A stretch of 64,000 nt of DNA from NCBI RefSeq assembly GCF_017939625.1, contig NZ_JAGKTC010000001.1:310413-374412 (forward strand). The letters run 5' to 3'. Origin of the DNA: Pseudoxanthomonas helianthi (GTDB lineage Bacteria > Pseudomonadota > Gammaproteobacteria > Xanthomonadales > Xanthomonadaceae). Positions 16,640 through 26,818 of the stretch are shown piece after piece. A program made the translations under genes and the position numbers. The notes below the pieces were generated by a model. That model saw nothing but the letters and a program-made list of their open reading frames with translations. It had not been told where the DNA came from and searched no databases. How positions within the stretch are numbered: position 1 is the first letter of the stretch; the number at the start of each line of letters is the position of its first letter.

Positions 16640-17638
16640 ATGCGGATCGGTCCCTACGCCATCGCCCCGAACGTGATCCTGGCCCCGATGGCCGGGGTCA
16701 CCGACAAGCCGTTCCGGCAGTTGTGCAAGCGGCTGGGCGCGGGGCTGGCCGTGTCCGAGATGACCATCAGCGATCCGCGCTTCTGGAATACGGCCAAATC
16801 GCGCACGCGCATGGACCACGATGGCGAGCCGGCGCCGATCAGCGTGCAGATCGCCGGTACCGAGCCGCAGGCATTGGCCGAAGCGGCGCGCTATAACGTC
16901 GACCACGGCGCGCAGATCATCGACATCAACATGGGCTGCCCGGCGAAGAAGGTCTGCAACGCCTGGGCCGGCTCGGCGCTGATGCGCGACCAGGCCCTCG
17001 TCGGGCGCATCCTGGACGCGGTCGTGAACGCGGTCGACGTGCCGGTCACGCTGAAGATCCGCACCGGCTGGAACGCGGACAACCGCAACGGCCTGGTCAT
17101 CGCCCGCGTCGCCGAAGCGGCCGGCATCGCCGCATTGGCCGTGCACGGGCGAACCCGCGACCAGCAATACACCGGGGTGGCCGAGTACGACACCATCGCC
17201 GAGATCAAGGCGGCGCTGCGCATCCCGGTCTGCGCCAACGGCGACATCGACTCACCGCAGAAGGCCGCCTTCGTGCTGAAGCACACCGGCTGTGACGCCG
17301 TGCTGGTCGGCCGTGCGGCACAGGGCCGGCCGTGGATCTTCCGCGAAATCGCCCATTACCTGGCCACCGGCGAAACCCTGCCGGAACCCTCGCTGCGCGA
17401 AGTGCGCGACATCCTGATCGGCCACCTGGAACACCTGCACGCGTTCTACGGCGAACCTTCCGGGGTGCGCATCGCGCGCAAGCACCTGGGCTGGTATGCG
17501 AAGGACCGTCCCGAGAACATCGCTTTCCGCGCCGTGGTCAACCGGGCGGAAACCGCCGAAGCACAGTTGCGGCTGACCCGCGATTATTTCGATGCGCTGA
17601 TCGCCGGCGTGACCCCGGAATTGCCGGCGGCGGCCTGA
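16640..17638 (+). CDS. dusB: tRNA-dihydrouridine synthase B
   Basis: This 332-residue flavoenzyme reduces a uridine in the tRNA D-loop with NADPH. The N-terminal TIM barrel starts with ILAPMAGVTDKPFR (13-26), the FMN-enzyme signature. The catalytic Cys is expected to be C100 in NMGCPAKKV. Other conserved stretches are VHGRTRDQQYTG, PVCANGDI and VLVGRAAQGRPWIF, followed by the helical C-terminal RNA-binding domain. DusB is preferred over DusA and DusC because of the length and the CKRLGAGLAVSEM region. In many gammaproteobacteria dusB is followed by fis, but here the next gene is an unrelated secreted protein. Confidence 0.95.
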   Translation: MRIGPYAIAPNVILAPMAGVTDKPFRQLCKRLGAGLAVSEMTISDPRFWNTAKSRTRMDHDGEPAPISVQIAGTEPQALAEAARYNVDHGAQIIDINMGCPAKKVCNAWAGSALMRDQALVGRILDAVVNAVDVPVTLKIRTGWNADNRNGLVIARVAEAAGIAALAVHGRTRDQQYTGVAEYDTIAEIKAALRIPVCANGDIDSPQKAAFVLKHTGCDAVLVGRAAQGRPWIFREIAHYLATGETLPEPSLREVRDILIGHLEHLHAFYGEPSGVRIARKHLGWYAKDRPENIAFRAVVNRAETAEAQLRLTRDYFDALIAGVTPELPAAA

Positions 17639-17817
17639 CCGAAACGCCGGCGCGGGTGGCATCGCGCAACTGAATGCGCAACCCATGCCATTCGTCGGTA
17701 TGCCTTCGTCCACATGCAACGCACCGTGCGTTTTCGCAATCCTTCTTATCGGAGGCACTCCGCATGCAGGAGGCACCGCGAAGGCCATCCGACCCCTACC
17801 CTCGGAGGAACACGCAG

Positions 17818-18261
17818 ATGAAAGCCTCGCTATCCATGCTTGCGCTGCTTGCCGCAGCGGCCTCTCCCGCCTTCGCCGCTCCCGACCCGGACGCGCAGGA
17901 AATCGACTTGCAAGCGGTCCGTGCCGAAATGGCTGCGCCTGCGCCGATCAGCGGTTTTCGTGCCTGGCAATTGCTTGCGCTGGAAACCAACCTGACCGCG
18001 AAAGACGTGCATCTGGTGCTGACCACCGTCGCCCGCGACGAGCGTTACCACTTCCGCTCCGATCGCGACATGGCACGCCGGTTCGAGCAATCGCTGGGAC
18101 CGGAGCGTTATTCGGACCTGGTCGCCGGCCTTCCGGTCGAACTGCATTCGCCGGCCGTGCTGGAAGCGGCCCGGAACATGACCGCGTCCGCTTCCGATGC
18201 GGGAGATCGCGCCTTGCAGTCGTACGGGCGCGTCGCCGTGGTGATGGCTTCGAATCCGTGA
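17818..18261 (+). CDS. Small secreted protein of unknown function
   Basis: This 147-residue protein starts at an ATG with GGAGG about nine bases upstream. It has a typical Sec signal peptide (MKASLSMLALLAAAASPAFA, cleavage before APDPDA). The mature part is a small, mainly helical protein with no Cys and no recognised domain. Segments such as LVLTTVARDERYHFRSDRD and FEQSLGPERYSDLVAGLPV look like amphipathic helices. It is probably periplasmic. The frame is open 48 codons further upstream, but that part is poor in typical codons and has no ribosome site. A GACGCCG/CGGCGTC hairpin with a 15-base loop lies just after the stop, at 18288-18318. Confidence 0.75.
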   Translation: MKASLSMLALLAAAASPAFAAPDPDAQEIDLQAVRAEMAAPAPISGFRAWQLLALETNLTAKDVHLVLTTVARDERYHFRSDRDMARRFEQSLGPERYSDLVAGLPVELHSPAVLEAARNMTASASDAGDRALQSYGRVAVVMASNP

Positions 18262-18329
18262 GCCGCCTGCGGCCCCACCACTCCGCCTGACGCCGTTCGC
18301 AAAAAACGACCGGCGTCAGCGGCGACGCA

Positions 18330-19391
18330 TTACTCCGTTGCGCGGCTCGCCGGCAGCGCGCCCGGATCATCGACCGCCGTGCGTGGCGGTGATGCCGGTT
18401 CGCGCCAGATGCGTTGCCACGTCGCATCCCAAGCCGTCGCGAAATCGCGCGGCGGCGATTCCTGCCGCGGCCGCAGGGCCTGCCAACCGGCGCCCGTGCG
18501 TTGCGCGACGTCGAAACGGAAAAAGTAATCCGGTTCGTTGCCCATGCGCAGGTCGCTGAGGCTCAGCACGCCATCGCGCACTTCGGCCTTCGCGAAGTGA
18601 TGGTTGAACCACAGCAGCCGCGCCACCGCCGGCACGCCGCGCGCCTCGTCCAGCGCCGCGACATCGGAACGATACGCATGGAAACGCATCGGCGCCGAGT
18701 CCGCGACGATCGAGCGGAAGCCTTCCACGTAGCCGTCCGGCGTCATGGCGACTACGCGCCACAGCAAGGTGTTCAACGGCGTCGGTACCGAGAAGCGCGG
18801 CGCGTCCGGCAGGCCCATCGCGAGCAACGCACGGGACGCCTCGCGTTCGACCAGGGTCTTGGCGAGCAGCGACCAGCCGAGATAGGCGAAACCCAGCGCG
18901 ACGCCGACGGCCAGCGCCTTCGCCGCGAGCCGTTCGCGCGCAAACCAGGCGACGACGCAAGCCGCGAGCCACGGCAGGGTGAACAGCGGATCGATGATGA
19001 ACAGGCTGGACCACATGATCGGCCGCATCGGCAGCGGCCAGAACAGTTGCGTGCCGTAGACGGTGAAGCTGTCGATGAACGGATGCGCCATCAGGCAGGC
19101 GAAGATCGCCCACCACCAGCGCACCGGCTCGGCCGCCACCCGGCCGCCGCGCCGTTTGAACAATGCCCAGATCGCCCAGGCCACGAACGGCAGTACCAGC
19201 CACGAATGGGTCAGCCCGCGATGGCAGGTCATCTGCGCCACCGGATCGCCGAACAGCGCCAACGGGATCACGTCCAGGTCGGGCAAGGTGTTGAGGGCGG
19301 CACCGGCCAGCAGCGCCGCGCGGCGGTGGCCCTTCGGCGCGATCGCGGCCGCGATGGCGCCGCCATAGAACAGGTGGGTGATCGAATCCAT
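18330..19391 (-). CDS. YdjM-family (DUF457) membrane-bound metal-dependent hydrolase
   Basis: This 353-residue protein has the YdjM/DUF457 layout. It starts MDSITHLFYGGAIAAAI, with conserved D2 and H6, followed by LPDLDVIPL and CHRGLTHSWL, then HPFIDSFTVYG. These His/Asp clusters lie next to membrane helices and are thought to bind metal. E. coli YdjM is SOS-regulated; I see no LexA box here. The C-terminal third is a soluble domain typical of longer homologues. It is oriented toward the secreted-protein gene and divergent from the haloperoxidase-like gene. The substrate is unknown. Confidence 0.82.
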   Translation of the reverse strand: MDSITHLFYGGAIAAAIAPKGHRRAALLAGAALNTLPDLDVIPLALFGDPVAQMTCHRGLTHSWLVLPFVAWAIWALFKRRGGRVAAEPVRWWWAIFACLMAHPFIDSFTVYGTQLFWPLPMRPIMWSSLFIIDPLFTLPWLAACVVAWFARERLAAKALAVGVALGFAYLGWSLLAKTLVEREASRALLAMGLPDAPRFSVPTPLNTLLWRVVAMTPDGYVEGFRSIVADSAPMRFHAYRSDVAALDEARGVPAVARLLWFNHHFAKAEVRDGVLSLSDLRMGNEPDYFFRFDVAQRTGAGWQALRPRQESPPRDFATAWDATWQRIWREPASPPRTAVDDPGALPASRATE

Positions 19392-19508
19392 GCGCGGATG
19401 TTAACCGGCGCCGGCGTTCCGTAATCGGCGGCGCGGATTCCCGTACTCCTGCAAGCCGCCCGCACCCGTGCGCGCGGCGACTTCTTTCCATCATTGCAGG
19501 GATCCGCC

Positions 19509-20855
19509 ATGAACATCGCTTCGAAACCATGCCTGGGGTTGCTCGGGATCGCCGTGGGCCTCGCCATCGCCGCACCCGCTTGCGCCGATGCGGTCACCGA
19601 CTGGAACCTGGTCTACGACCAGGCTTCCCCTGCCGCCGGTCCGCCGCCGCATCGCGCCTACCTGGGCGCGCTGGTGCACATCGCCATCCACGACGCGTTG
19701 AACAACATCGATCCGCGCTACCAGACCTATACGGTCGCATCGCCGGCGCCCGCGTACGCTTCGCCGGAAGCGGCCGTCGCCGCAGCCGCACGCGACGTGC
19801 TGGTCGACCGTCTCGGTTGCATTCCGGGCCCGGCGCCCACGCCGGCGAAGCAAGCCGCTTGCGCCAACGTTGCCACCGCCTACACGAACGCGCTGGCCGC
19901 CATTCCCGATGGCATCGCGAAGAACGCGGGCATCGCCGCGGGCCAGCAGGCTGCGCACGCGATCCTGGCCTTGCGCCAGGGCGACGGTTCGGAAAACCCC
20001 GATCCGCCGTACACCCTCGCACCGGCCGCGGGCGTGTACCAACCCACCGCGCCGAACTTCCCGGTGCCTGCCGAAGCGTCCGTGGGCAAGTGGTTGCCGT
20101 TCGCGATGCGCGACTCGTCGCAGTTCCGTTCCGACCCCGGCGCGATCTTCGACCTGACCGGCGCGGTCTACACCCGCGACTACAACGAAGTGAAGAACGT
20201 GGGTGCGCTGAGCGTGCGCGCCGCGGCGCCGAATTCCGCCGAGACGGACATCGCCCGCTTCTGGCCGGCCGGTGGCGCCAACTGGAACCTGGTGGCCCGC
20301 ACGATCATCGCCGACCGCGGCATGCACGACCTGTGGGACGAAGCCCGCCTGTTCGCGTTGACCCGCATGGCCGAAACCGATGGCGCGATCCAGGTGTTCG
20401 ACACCAAGTACGCCTATACCTTCTGGCGTCCGGTCACCGCGATCCGCTGGACCGGCGACTACGGCAACCCCGCCACCGCGCCGGACCCGAACTGGTTGCC
20501 GCTGTTCTCGTTCCCCGGTCCATGGTCCACGCCGCCCTACCCCGACTACACCTGCGGCCTGCCCACCGCCAGCGGTGCGAACACCGAAGTGCTGCGCCGC
20601 TATTTCGGCACCGACAACGTCGGCTATTCGCTGACGATCACCTTGCCGGCGCTGGCATCGCCTTCGCTGCCCTGGTCGCTGCCGGCGAGAACCGTCACCC
20701 GCAGCTACGCCAGCCTGTCGCAGGCGGCCGCCGAATCGGCCAGCGCGCGCGTGTATGCCGGCATCCACTTCCGCAGCGGCTGCACACTGGCCGTCACCAA
20801 GGGAGAACAGGTCGGACGTTTCGTCATCCAGCACTATCTGAAGCCGCTGCCATAG
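19509..20855 (+). CDS. Vanadium-haloperoxidase/PAP2-superfamily secreted protein with altered active site
   Basis: This 448-residue protein has a signal peptide ([20 protein letters not shown], cleavage near ACA-DA) and the all-helical vanadium chloroperoxidase-like fold. Evidence includes [17 protein letters not shown] near the N-terminus. It also includes the three C-terminal active-site blocks: K300...R307-P308 ([10 protein letters not shown]), the PSGH position, and R414...H420 ([10 protein letters not shown]). The second block reads [11 protein letters not shown] (347-357), so the PSGH Ser and the acid-base His are replaced by Cys and Leu. The Asp that often follows GIHFR(S) is G424. Haloperoxidase activity is therefore doubtful, though vanadate or phosphate could still bind. 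I chose the ATG at 19509, which gives a clean signal peptide. Confidence 0.82.
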   Translation: MNIASKPCLGLLGIAVGLAIAAPACADAVTDWNLVYDQASPAAGPPPHRAYLGALVHIAIHDALNNIDPRYQTYTVASPAPAYASPEAAVAAAARDVLVDRLGCIPGPAPTPAKQAACANVATAYTNALAAIPDGIAKNAGIAAGQQAAHAILALRQGDGSENPDPPYTLAPAAGVYQPTAPNFPVPAEASVGKWLPFAMRDSSQFRSDPGAIFDLTGAVYTRDYNEVKNVGALSVRAAAPNSAETDIARFWPAGGANWNLVARTIIADRGMHDLWDEARLFALTRMAETDGAIQVFDTKYAYTFWRPVTAIRWTGDYGNPATAPDPNWLPLFSFPGPWSTPPYPDYTCGLPTASGANTEVLRRYFGTDNVGYSLTITLPALASPSLPWSLPARTVTRSYASLSQAAAESASARVYAGIHFRSGCTLAVTKGEQVGRFVIQHYLKPLP

Positions 20856-21064
20856 CCGTAACCGCGGCTACGCGGACGGTGCGGACCTCTCTCGCCGCTC
20901 CGTCCGCGGCCGCATCCGCGACCGCGACCGTGACCGTGACCGACAACCTGTTCCGTCGCCGCATCTTCGATCTCTACCTGACCGCGCCCGGTCCCGCGCT
21001 ACGTTATTTCGCGCAGGAGGAACCGGGGGCGCGAGATGCTTCGCAGCACGGCGGTCGGCGACGG

Positions 21065-21751
21065 ATGAGCGGCTTCCAAGACACGCGCTGGAGCCTGATC
21101 GCGGCCGCGCGCGAACAACCGCAGCGCGCGCGCCAGGCGCTGGAGCAATTGTGCCGCGCCTATCGCCCGCCGGTGCTGGCCTACCTGCGTCGCAGCGGGA
21201 TGGCCGGCAACGATGCCGAAGACCTGACCCAGGCGTTCTTCGTGCACTTCCTCGAACGCGGCTGGTATGCGGATGCCGACCCGCAGCGCGGGCGCTTCCG
21301 TTCGCTGCTGTTGACCGCGCTGCGCCGTTTCGTCGTCGACCAGCGCCTGCACGAAAGCGCGCGCAAGCGCAGCGCGCCGCTCGTGGGCGACGACGCGCTG
21401 GACCGCATTGCCGACGAAGACGAGACCCCCGATGCCGCCTTCACCCGCGCCTGGCTGGGCACGGTGATCGGCCACGCGATGAACCGCTTGCAGGACGAAT
21501 GGATCGGTACGGGCAAGCGCGAACAGTTCGAGCAACTGGCGCCGCTGCTGGAGCACGCCGATCCGCACGAATTGCAGGCCCTGGCGGTTGCGACCGGCAT
21601 GCGCAGCAACACCTTGGCGGTGCAGGTACACCGCATGCGCCAGCGCTTGCGCGAACTGGTGCGCCTGGAGTTGCTGCAGACCGTGGGCAGCCACGAAGCG
21701 CTCGAGCAGGAACTGGCCGAACTGCGCGGCGTTGCCCTGCCCTCGCAATGA
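21065..21751 (+). CDS. ECF sigma factor paired with a Ser/Thr kinase
   Basis: This 228-residue sigma-70-family protein starts [12 protein letters not shown], a beginning I associate with ECF factors common in Planctomycetes and Acidobacteria. Region 2 includes [36 protein letters not shown] and [16 protein letters not shown]. Region 4 includes [20 protein letters not shown], the DNA-recognition helix. Its stop codon overlaps the kinase start (ATGA at 21748-21751), so the two are translationally coupled. The kinase may control this sigma factor by phosphorylation; that is inferred from coupling and from similar pairs elsewhere. The 200 bases upstream hold a short GACCG-type tandem repeat near 20918-20943. 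Confidence 0.85.
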   Translation: MSGFQDTRWSLIAAAREQPQRARQALEQLCRAYRPPVLAYLRRSGMAGNDAEDLTQAFFVHFLERGWYADADPQRGRFRSLLLTALRRFVVDQRLHESARKRSAPLVGDDALDRIADEDETPDAAFTRAWLGTVIGHAMNRLQDEWIGTGKREQFEQLAPLLEHADPHELQALAVATGMRSNTLAVQVHRMRQRLRELVRLELLQTVGSHEALEQELAELRGVALPSQ

Positions 21752-24700
21752 ACGATGCGCGCGCCGACGAGCCGCCGCCGCGCGGGGTCACCCGCTGGTG
21801 GCGCAATCCGGCGCTGGCGCGCGCGGCATTCGGCGCACCGACCTCCGCCGAACACGACGCGAGCGTCGCGACGGAACCCGATCTGACCGACCCCGCGCAA
21901 CGCGAATTCGGCGAATACGAATTGCTCGAACTGATCGGCCGCGGCGGCATGGGCCTGGTCTACCGTGCGCGCCAGTGCGGGCTGGCGCGCGAAGTGGCGA
22001 TCAAGCTGCTGTCGGGCGGGCCCTGGGCCTCGCCGGAATTCGTCGCCCGCTTCGAGCAGGAGGCACGCCATGCCGCGCAACTGCAGCACCCGGGCATCGT
22101 CGCCATCCACGAACTGGGCGAATCGATCGACGGGGTCTACTACGCCATGCAACTGGTGCGTGGCGAAAGCCTGGCGCAGCGGCTGCACGAAGGCGACCGC
22201 TGGACGCCGCGCGAAGCCGCCGTGCTGTTGCGGCATATCGCCGAAGCGGTGGCCTACGCGCACAGCCTCGGCGTACTGCACCTGGACCTGAAGCCGGGCA
22301 ACGTACTGATCGACGAACACGGGCATCCGCTGATCGCCGACTTCGGCCTGGCCCGCCGCATCGGCGTCGCAAGCGACGACGAATTCGTGGCGGGCACGCC
22401 CGGCTACATGGCACCCGAGCAGGCGATCGCCGGTCATCCGCTGGACGAAGCCACCGATGTCTGGGGACTGGGCGCGATCCTGCACGAATTGCTGGGCGGC
22501 CGGCCGCCGGGCGGCGACGATGGCGGCGCGCTTGACGCAACTCCGTCCGACTTGCGCGCGATCTGCCACAAATGCACCGCGGAAGCACCGGGGCAGCGTT
22601 ATGCCAGCGCACGCGCGCTGGCCGACGATATCGGCCGCTTCCTCGACGGACGCGCCGTGCAGGCGCGCCCGCTCAATGCCGCGCAACGCCTGCTGCGCTG
22701 GGCCCGGCGCGAACCGAAACTGGCTTCCGCGCTCGGGCTCGCCGTCCTCATCCTGCTGGTCGGTACGGTCGCGACCGCATTGCAATGGCGCCGCGCAGAG
22801 GCCAGCGCCAAGGTCGCGCGGGAGCAGACCTGGAGAGTTCGCGGAAATAGCGCATGGGACGCGATCCGCAATGGCCTGACGTTCGAAGCCACGTCCCCGT
22901 TGCTTGCCAACCTCCGCGAACGCGAAGCGCATGGCGATTCCGCCGGCGTCCTCCTCGAACGTTTGCGCCTAGGCACGTTGCATCGGAACAACATACAGGG
23001 GATCGACGCCATCGACATCGGAGGACCGGGATTCGCCGTTGCCCTGAACCGCGAAGGGACGCTGCTCGCAGCTTCGTCCGGGGAAGGAGTACTGCGCTTG
23101 TTCGATGTGCGCACGCGCCGCCAGCTGTGGCGCGCCGACACGCGCAACGCCAGTCACTTTTGGCCGACCAAGGTCGTCTATCGGATCGGCTTTACTCGCG
23201 ATGGGCGCCATTTGCTTGCCGAACGCGCCGGACCAAGGGTTGTCACCCGCCCGTCGGGCCAAGACAGTATTCTCGTCGACGCCGCAGACGGCCGTACCGC
23301 CCTGCCTCCACCGGAACGATTCGCCGATTTCCGCGACGCCACCTACAGCGAAGATGGTCGGTTCGCGTTGTTGCGAAACCATCGCAACGAAACGCAGCTG
23401 TTCCAGATCGACGGCTGGCGCGCACTGTCGGAACGCCGCGCGATTGACGGGGTTAACCCCATGTGGCGGATCGGCGACGGCGCCCGTTTCGTCGCGTTGT
23501 CGGTGCCCGGGCGCATAGAAGTACTGGATCCGCGGACTTTGGCCGTTCGCCATATCGTGCACGGCGCTTCGAAATCCGCCTTGTTGCCGGCCTGGGCCGT
23601 GCAGCCGGGTGGCGATCTGCTCGCGCTTGGCGCTGCCGACGGCGCCGTGCGTCTGCTCGATACCCGACGCGGATCGTCGCGCGAGCTCAAGCCGGGGCCC
23701 TACACATCGGTGGAATGGCTGTCTTTCAGCCCCGACGGCCGCTGGCTGGCCGCCGCGGCTGGCGACCGCGGCTTCGTCTGGGACGTGACCAGCGGCCAGG
23801 GCGGAGCATTGCCCGCCGGACGCTTCGATGCCAGCCAAATCGACGTCGATGCGAAACGCGGTACGGTCTTCGTGGTGCATCCACCGGAAGCGACGTTGTG
23901 GCAACTGCCTGTCGATGCCAATGGCTCGACCAGCTTGAACCAGCGCATCGCGGCCGCGGAACCGCTCGTCCCGCAATTGCCGATCGGCAGCGCGGCCGAG
24001 AACCATGCCGCCACGGCGGCCCCTGCCACGCATCTGGCCGCCAGCATCGATGTCGAAGGCGAACTGCGTCTGTGGCGCTGGCGTGACGACCCCATATTGC
24101 AAACCCGCGCGGCGCCGCAGATCGCCGCGGTACTGCATTTCGACGGCAGCCACGTGGCCACAGCCGATGGCCGCGTGGCTCGCGTGATCGCCGTGGATGG
24201 CGAACGCCCGGTCTCGCCCGAATTCGTCCATCCGCAACCCGTGTCGCAGGCGTTCCTGGCTTCGGACGACCGTAGTCTGGTTACCGTCAGTGGCCGCGAG
24301 ATCCGCGTGTTCGACTGGCGCTCCGGGCGCCTGCGTCACCCGCCCGTCGTGCTGGTCGATTCGCCATTGCGCGTAGCGGCCAGCCCCGGTGCCGAAAAAC
24401 TGTTGGTCAGTACGGGAGCCTATCGCGATGGCCGGTTCCACGAGATTCTGTCCAGCTACGACCTGCGCAAGGGCGTGCGCCTGGCCACCGATGTCGCCGC
24501 GCCCGGCCCGCTGCACGGCCTGCGCTTTTCGCCAGACGGCCGTCTGGTCGTGCATTGGCGTTACGGCGAACTGTCGGTACGCGAAGCTTCGACGCTGCAC
24601 AAGATCGGCCGCGACCTTCATGTCGGTCCCGATGTCGCCAGCGCACTGCGTCGCGTCTTCGCAGATGGCTGGCATCCGGAGGCCGCCCGCCAAGACGAGT

Positions 24701-25983
24701 TGGCCGGCACACCGGTGGTCGATGCATCGATCAACGCTGGCGGCACGCGGCTGAGCGTGCTGACAGGCCTTTCGGAATTCGCCGATGCGAAGCTGCTGCA
24801 ATTCGACCCGAGCGATGGCCACCTACTGTCGGCTCGGACTTTCGGCAAGCGCCAGCCGCTGGGGCTGCTGGCACGCCGCGGCGGACATGTTTCCGTCGTC
24901 TGGTCGACACTCGGGCCGCAAAGGCTCGACGGTGCCGGCAAGGAACACCCGATGCAGCATCTACCTGGCGGCCTGTTGAAGCCTCAGGCCATCAGCAACG
25001 ACGGCCATCTGCTGGCCAGCGCGTCCCGCCAAGGCGTTGTGGTCACCGACCTGGACAGCGGCGAATGGGCCGCGGCACCGATGACGGCACCGCTGCCTTC
25101 GGATGACACGATTGTGCAGTTGGCGTTCGCCCCCGACGCCGGAAGTCTGCTGGCGCGTTCGCACCATGGACGCTGGGTGTGGTGGCCACTGCCGCGTGAA
25201 TCGCGCTCCGTGACAACCCTGCAAACACTTCAATCGTGGCTTGAGGACGATAGCCGAGGGGATCCATCGCTACGGGCGGCGCTGCGTGCCGACGATCCCG
25301 GTCCACCCCGCGTGTCCACGCTGCGGGTACACACCCCAAAGCCAGCTACCCCCGTGGTGACGCAGCCCGGCTTCGCGTTCGTCGACCTGTCGGCGGCGAT
25401 CAATAGGGATCTGGACGCCGCCAATGTCGTTCATAGCGACGATACCGGCATCCTCTCGACGCTCCCCAGTGGCGTGCAGCGCTTCCTCGGTATCGATTAC
25501 GACATCCGCGGCATGGTCGCGCTGGCGATGCCGGTAAGGGAAAACATCAAACCGACCGTCTCGACGTCGGTACCCGTGCCGGTGCCGCGCTTCGATGTAG
25601 CCCATCTGTTGATGGGCGCGTGCTGCATGTTGCAGGACATGCCCGGCCTGCTCCGAGTTCCCTATGCCTTCTTAGATATCGCCTATGCCGACGGCAGCCA
25701 TGCACGCGTGCCCATCGTGTACGGACGCGATCTCATGGAGGCGTGGACAGACACCGGGGACTCGCTTGCGGCGCGCATTGCCTGGGTGGAACCTGGGCCG
25801 CGAGCGACGGTCTTCCACGGTTCCGGCTATCGGATCTACGCAGTGCGCCTCGGCAACCCGTACCCGACACGTGAAGTCGCGAGCCTTTCCTTCGCAGCCA
25901 CCAATGCGGCGTGGAGCGGGCCGATGATCCTCGCCACGACACTAGAAACCGGCGATGCGGAGAAATCCGGCCAGGCCAACTGA
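21748..25983 (+). CDS. Eukaryotic-like Ser/Thr kinase with beta-propeller sensor and C-terminal sandwich-like domain
   Basis: This 1411-residue protein has, in order, a short N-terminal tail, a kinase domain (about 56-300) and a linker. A membrane helix (about 326-346) follows, then a long periplasmic region. Kinase residues are present: Gly loop GRGGMGLVY (64-72), K86 in VAIKLL, D180 in [11 protein letters not shown] at 198-200 and APEQ at 222-225. HLD replaces the usual HRD. The periplasmic part has repeated WD40/PQQ-like blades such as [14 protein letters not shown] and [11 protein letters not shown]. The last 200 residues ([40 protein letters not shown]) resemble a sandwich-like module I recall from verrucomicrobial and planctomycetal proteins. 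It probably senses an envelope signal and phosphorylates cytoplasmic targets, the coupled sigma factor being the obvious candidate. Confidence 0.85.
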   Translation: MNDARADEPPPRGVTRWWRNPALARAAFGAPTSAEHDASVATEPDLTDPAQREFGEYELLELIGRGGMGLVYRARQCGLAREVAIKLLSGGPWASPEFVARFEQEARHAAQLQHPGIVAIHELGESIDGVYYAMQLVRGESLAQRLHEGDRWTPREAAVLLRHIAEAVAYAHSLGVLHLDLKPGNVLIDEHGHPLIADFGLARRIGVASDDEFVAGTPGYMAPEQAIAGHPLDEATDVWGLGAILHELLGGRPPGGDDGGALDATPSDLRAICHKCTAEAPGQRYASARALADDIGRFLDGRAVQARPLNAAQRLLRWARREPKLASALGLAVLILLVGTVATALQWRRAEASAKVAREQTWRVRGNSAWDAIRNGLTFEATSPLLANLREREAHGDSAGVLLERLRLGTLHRNNIQGIDAIDIGGPGFAVALNREGTLLAASSGEGVLRLFDVRTRRQLWRADTRNASHFWPTKVVYRIGFTRDGRHLLAERAGPRVVTRPSGQDSILVDAADGRTALPPPERFADFRDATYSEDGRFALLRNHRNETQLFQIDGWRALSERRAIDGVNPMWRIGDGARFVALSVPGRIEVLDPRTLAVRHIVHGASKSALLPAWAVQPGGDLLALGAADGAVRLLDTRRGSSRELKPGPYTSVEWLSFSPDGRWLAAAAGDRGFVWDVTSGQGGALPAGRFDASQIDVDAKRGTVFVVHPPEATLWQLPVDANGSTSLNQRIAAAEPLVPQLPIGSAAENHAATAAPATHLAASIDVEGELRLWRWRDDPILQTRAAPQIAAVLHFDGSHVATADGRVARVIAVDGERPVSPEFVHPQPVSQAFLASDDRSLVTVSGREIRVFDWRSGRLRHPPVVLVDSPLRVAASPGAEKLLVSTGAYRDGRFHEILSSYDLRKGVRLATDVAAPGPLHGLRFSPDGRLVVHWRYGELSVREASTLHKIGRDLHVGPDVASALRRVFADGWHPEAARQDELAGTPVVDASINAGGTRLSVLTGLSEFADAKLLQFDPSDGHLLSARTFGKRQPLGLLARRGGHVSVVWSTLGPQRLDGAGKEHPMQHLPGGLLKPQAISNDGHLLASASRQGVVVTDLDSGEWAAAPMTAPLPSDDTIVQLAFAPDAGSLLARSHHGRWVWWPLPRESRSVTTLQTLQSWLEDDSRGDPSLRAALRADDPGPPRVSTLRVHTPKPATPVVTQPGFAFVDLSAAINRDLDAANVVHSDDTGILSTLPSGVQRFLGIDYDIRGMVALAMPVRENIKPTVSTSVPVPVPRFDVAHLLMGACCMLQDMPGLLRVPYAFLDIAYADGSHARVPIVYGRDLMEAWTDTGDSLAARIAWVEPGPRATVFHGSGYRIYAVRLGNPYPTREVASLSFAATNAAWSGPMILATTLETGDAEKSGQAN

Positions 25984-25993
25984 CTGCCAGTAC

Positions 25994-26818
25994 TCAGGCC
26001 GCCTGCGGCAGCGGTTCGCCGTCCATGACCAGGCGCAAGCGCGGCGGCACCAGCGAAAGCGTTTCGCCGGTATGGGCCAGCAGGCGCAGCGTGCCGTCCG
26101 CATCTTCCGCCAGTGCGGTAAGGCTTTCGACCCAGTCGCCGTCGTTGGCGTAGACCAGTCCGTCGCGCTGGACCAGCGAGGCGCGGTGGATGTGGCCGCA
26201 GACGATGCCGTGCAGGCCCCGCCGCTTCGCATCGTCGATGCCGGCCTGGACGAAGCGACCGATGTAGCGCTCCGCCGCGCCGCTCTGGCGCTTGAGGAAT
26301 TCCGACAGCGACCAGTAGCGCAGGCCGAACCGGGCGCGCACGAAGTTCAGCAGCTTGTTGCCGGTGAGGATGCGGTAGTACAGCCAGTCGCCGAATTTTT
26401 CCTGCAGCGTGCCGAAATGGGTGATGTTGTCGAACTCGTCGCCGTGGGTCACCAGCAGGCGGCGGCCATCGGCGGTGACGTGGATCGCGCGGCGTCGCAC
26501 CTGCATCGCCGGCAGGGCCAGGCCGCAGAACCTGCGGATCGGCCGGTCGTGGTTGCCGGGGATGTAGACGATTTCCGTGCCCGCGCGGCGCAGCGCGTGC
26601 AGCGCTTCGACCACGCGGTTGTGCGCGGCGCCCCAGGCGGCGCGGCGTTGCGCCATCCACCACAGGTCGACGATGTCGCCGACCAGATACAGCTGCCGGC
26701 AACGCAATCCGCCGAGGAAATCGGCGAACTCGGCGGCATGGCAATGCTTGGAACCCAGGTGAACGTCGGAGACGAACACCGCGCGGCGCATAGGCGCCTG
26801 GCTCTGCTGCGGACTCAT
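25994..26818 (-). CDS. LpxH-like metallophosphoesterase (UDP-2,3-diacylglucosamine diphosphatase family)
   Basis: This 274-residue calcineurin-like phosphoesterase has every metal ligand: D18 and H20 (SDVH), D48 (GDIVD), N89-H-D91 (GNHD), H125 (THGDEFD) and H209/H211 (GHIH). It resembles the family annotated as UDP-2,3-diacylglucosamine diphosphatase, but is longer than E. coli LpxH. It could be a paralogue with another phospho-lipid or nucleotide-lipid substrate. Its start codon overlaps the stop of the upstream acyltransferase gene (ATGA at 26815-26818), so the two are co-translated, which suggests a shared role in lipid metabolism. Whether a second, canonical LpxH exists cannot be seen from here. 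Confidence 0.85.
   Translation of the reverse strand: MSPQQSQAPMRRAVFVSDVHLGSKHCHAAEFADFLGGLRCRQLYLVGDIVDLWWMAQRRAAWGAAHNRVVEALHALRRAGTEIVYIPGNHDRPIRRFCGLALPAMQVRRRAIHVTADGRRLLVTHGDEFDNITHFGTLQEKFGDWLYYRILTGNKLLNFVRARFGLRYWSLSEFLKRQSGAAERYIGRFVQAGIDDAKRRGLHGIVCGHIHRASLVQRDGLVYANDGDWVESLTALAEDADGTLRLLAHTGETLSLVPPRLRLVMDGEPLPQAA

Noticed and set aside
18288-18318. GACGCCG/CGGCGTC hairpin as a classical terminator
   Set aside because: The loop is 15 bases long and there is no T-run after the stem on either strand. The A-run lies in the loop. It may still be a structured 3' end.
21748-25983. Toxin or polymorphic-toxin reading of the very long protein
   Set aside because: The kinase motifs, central membrane helix and propeller-like repeats explain its length. 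There is no immunity gene or secretion signal.
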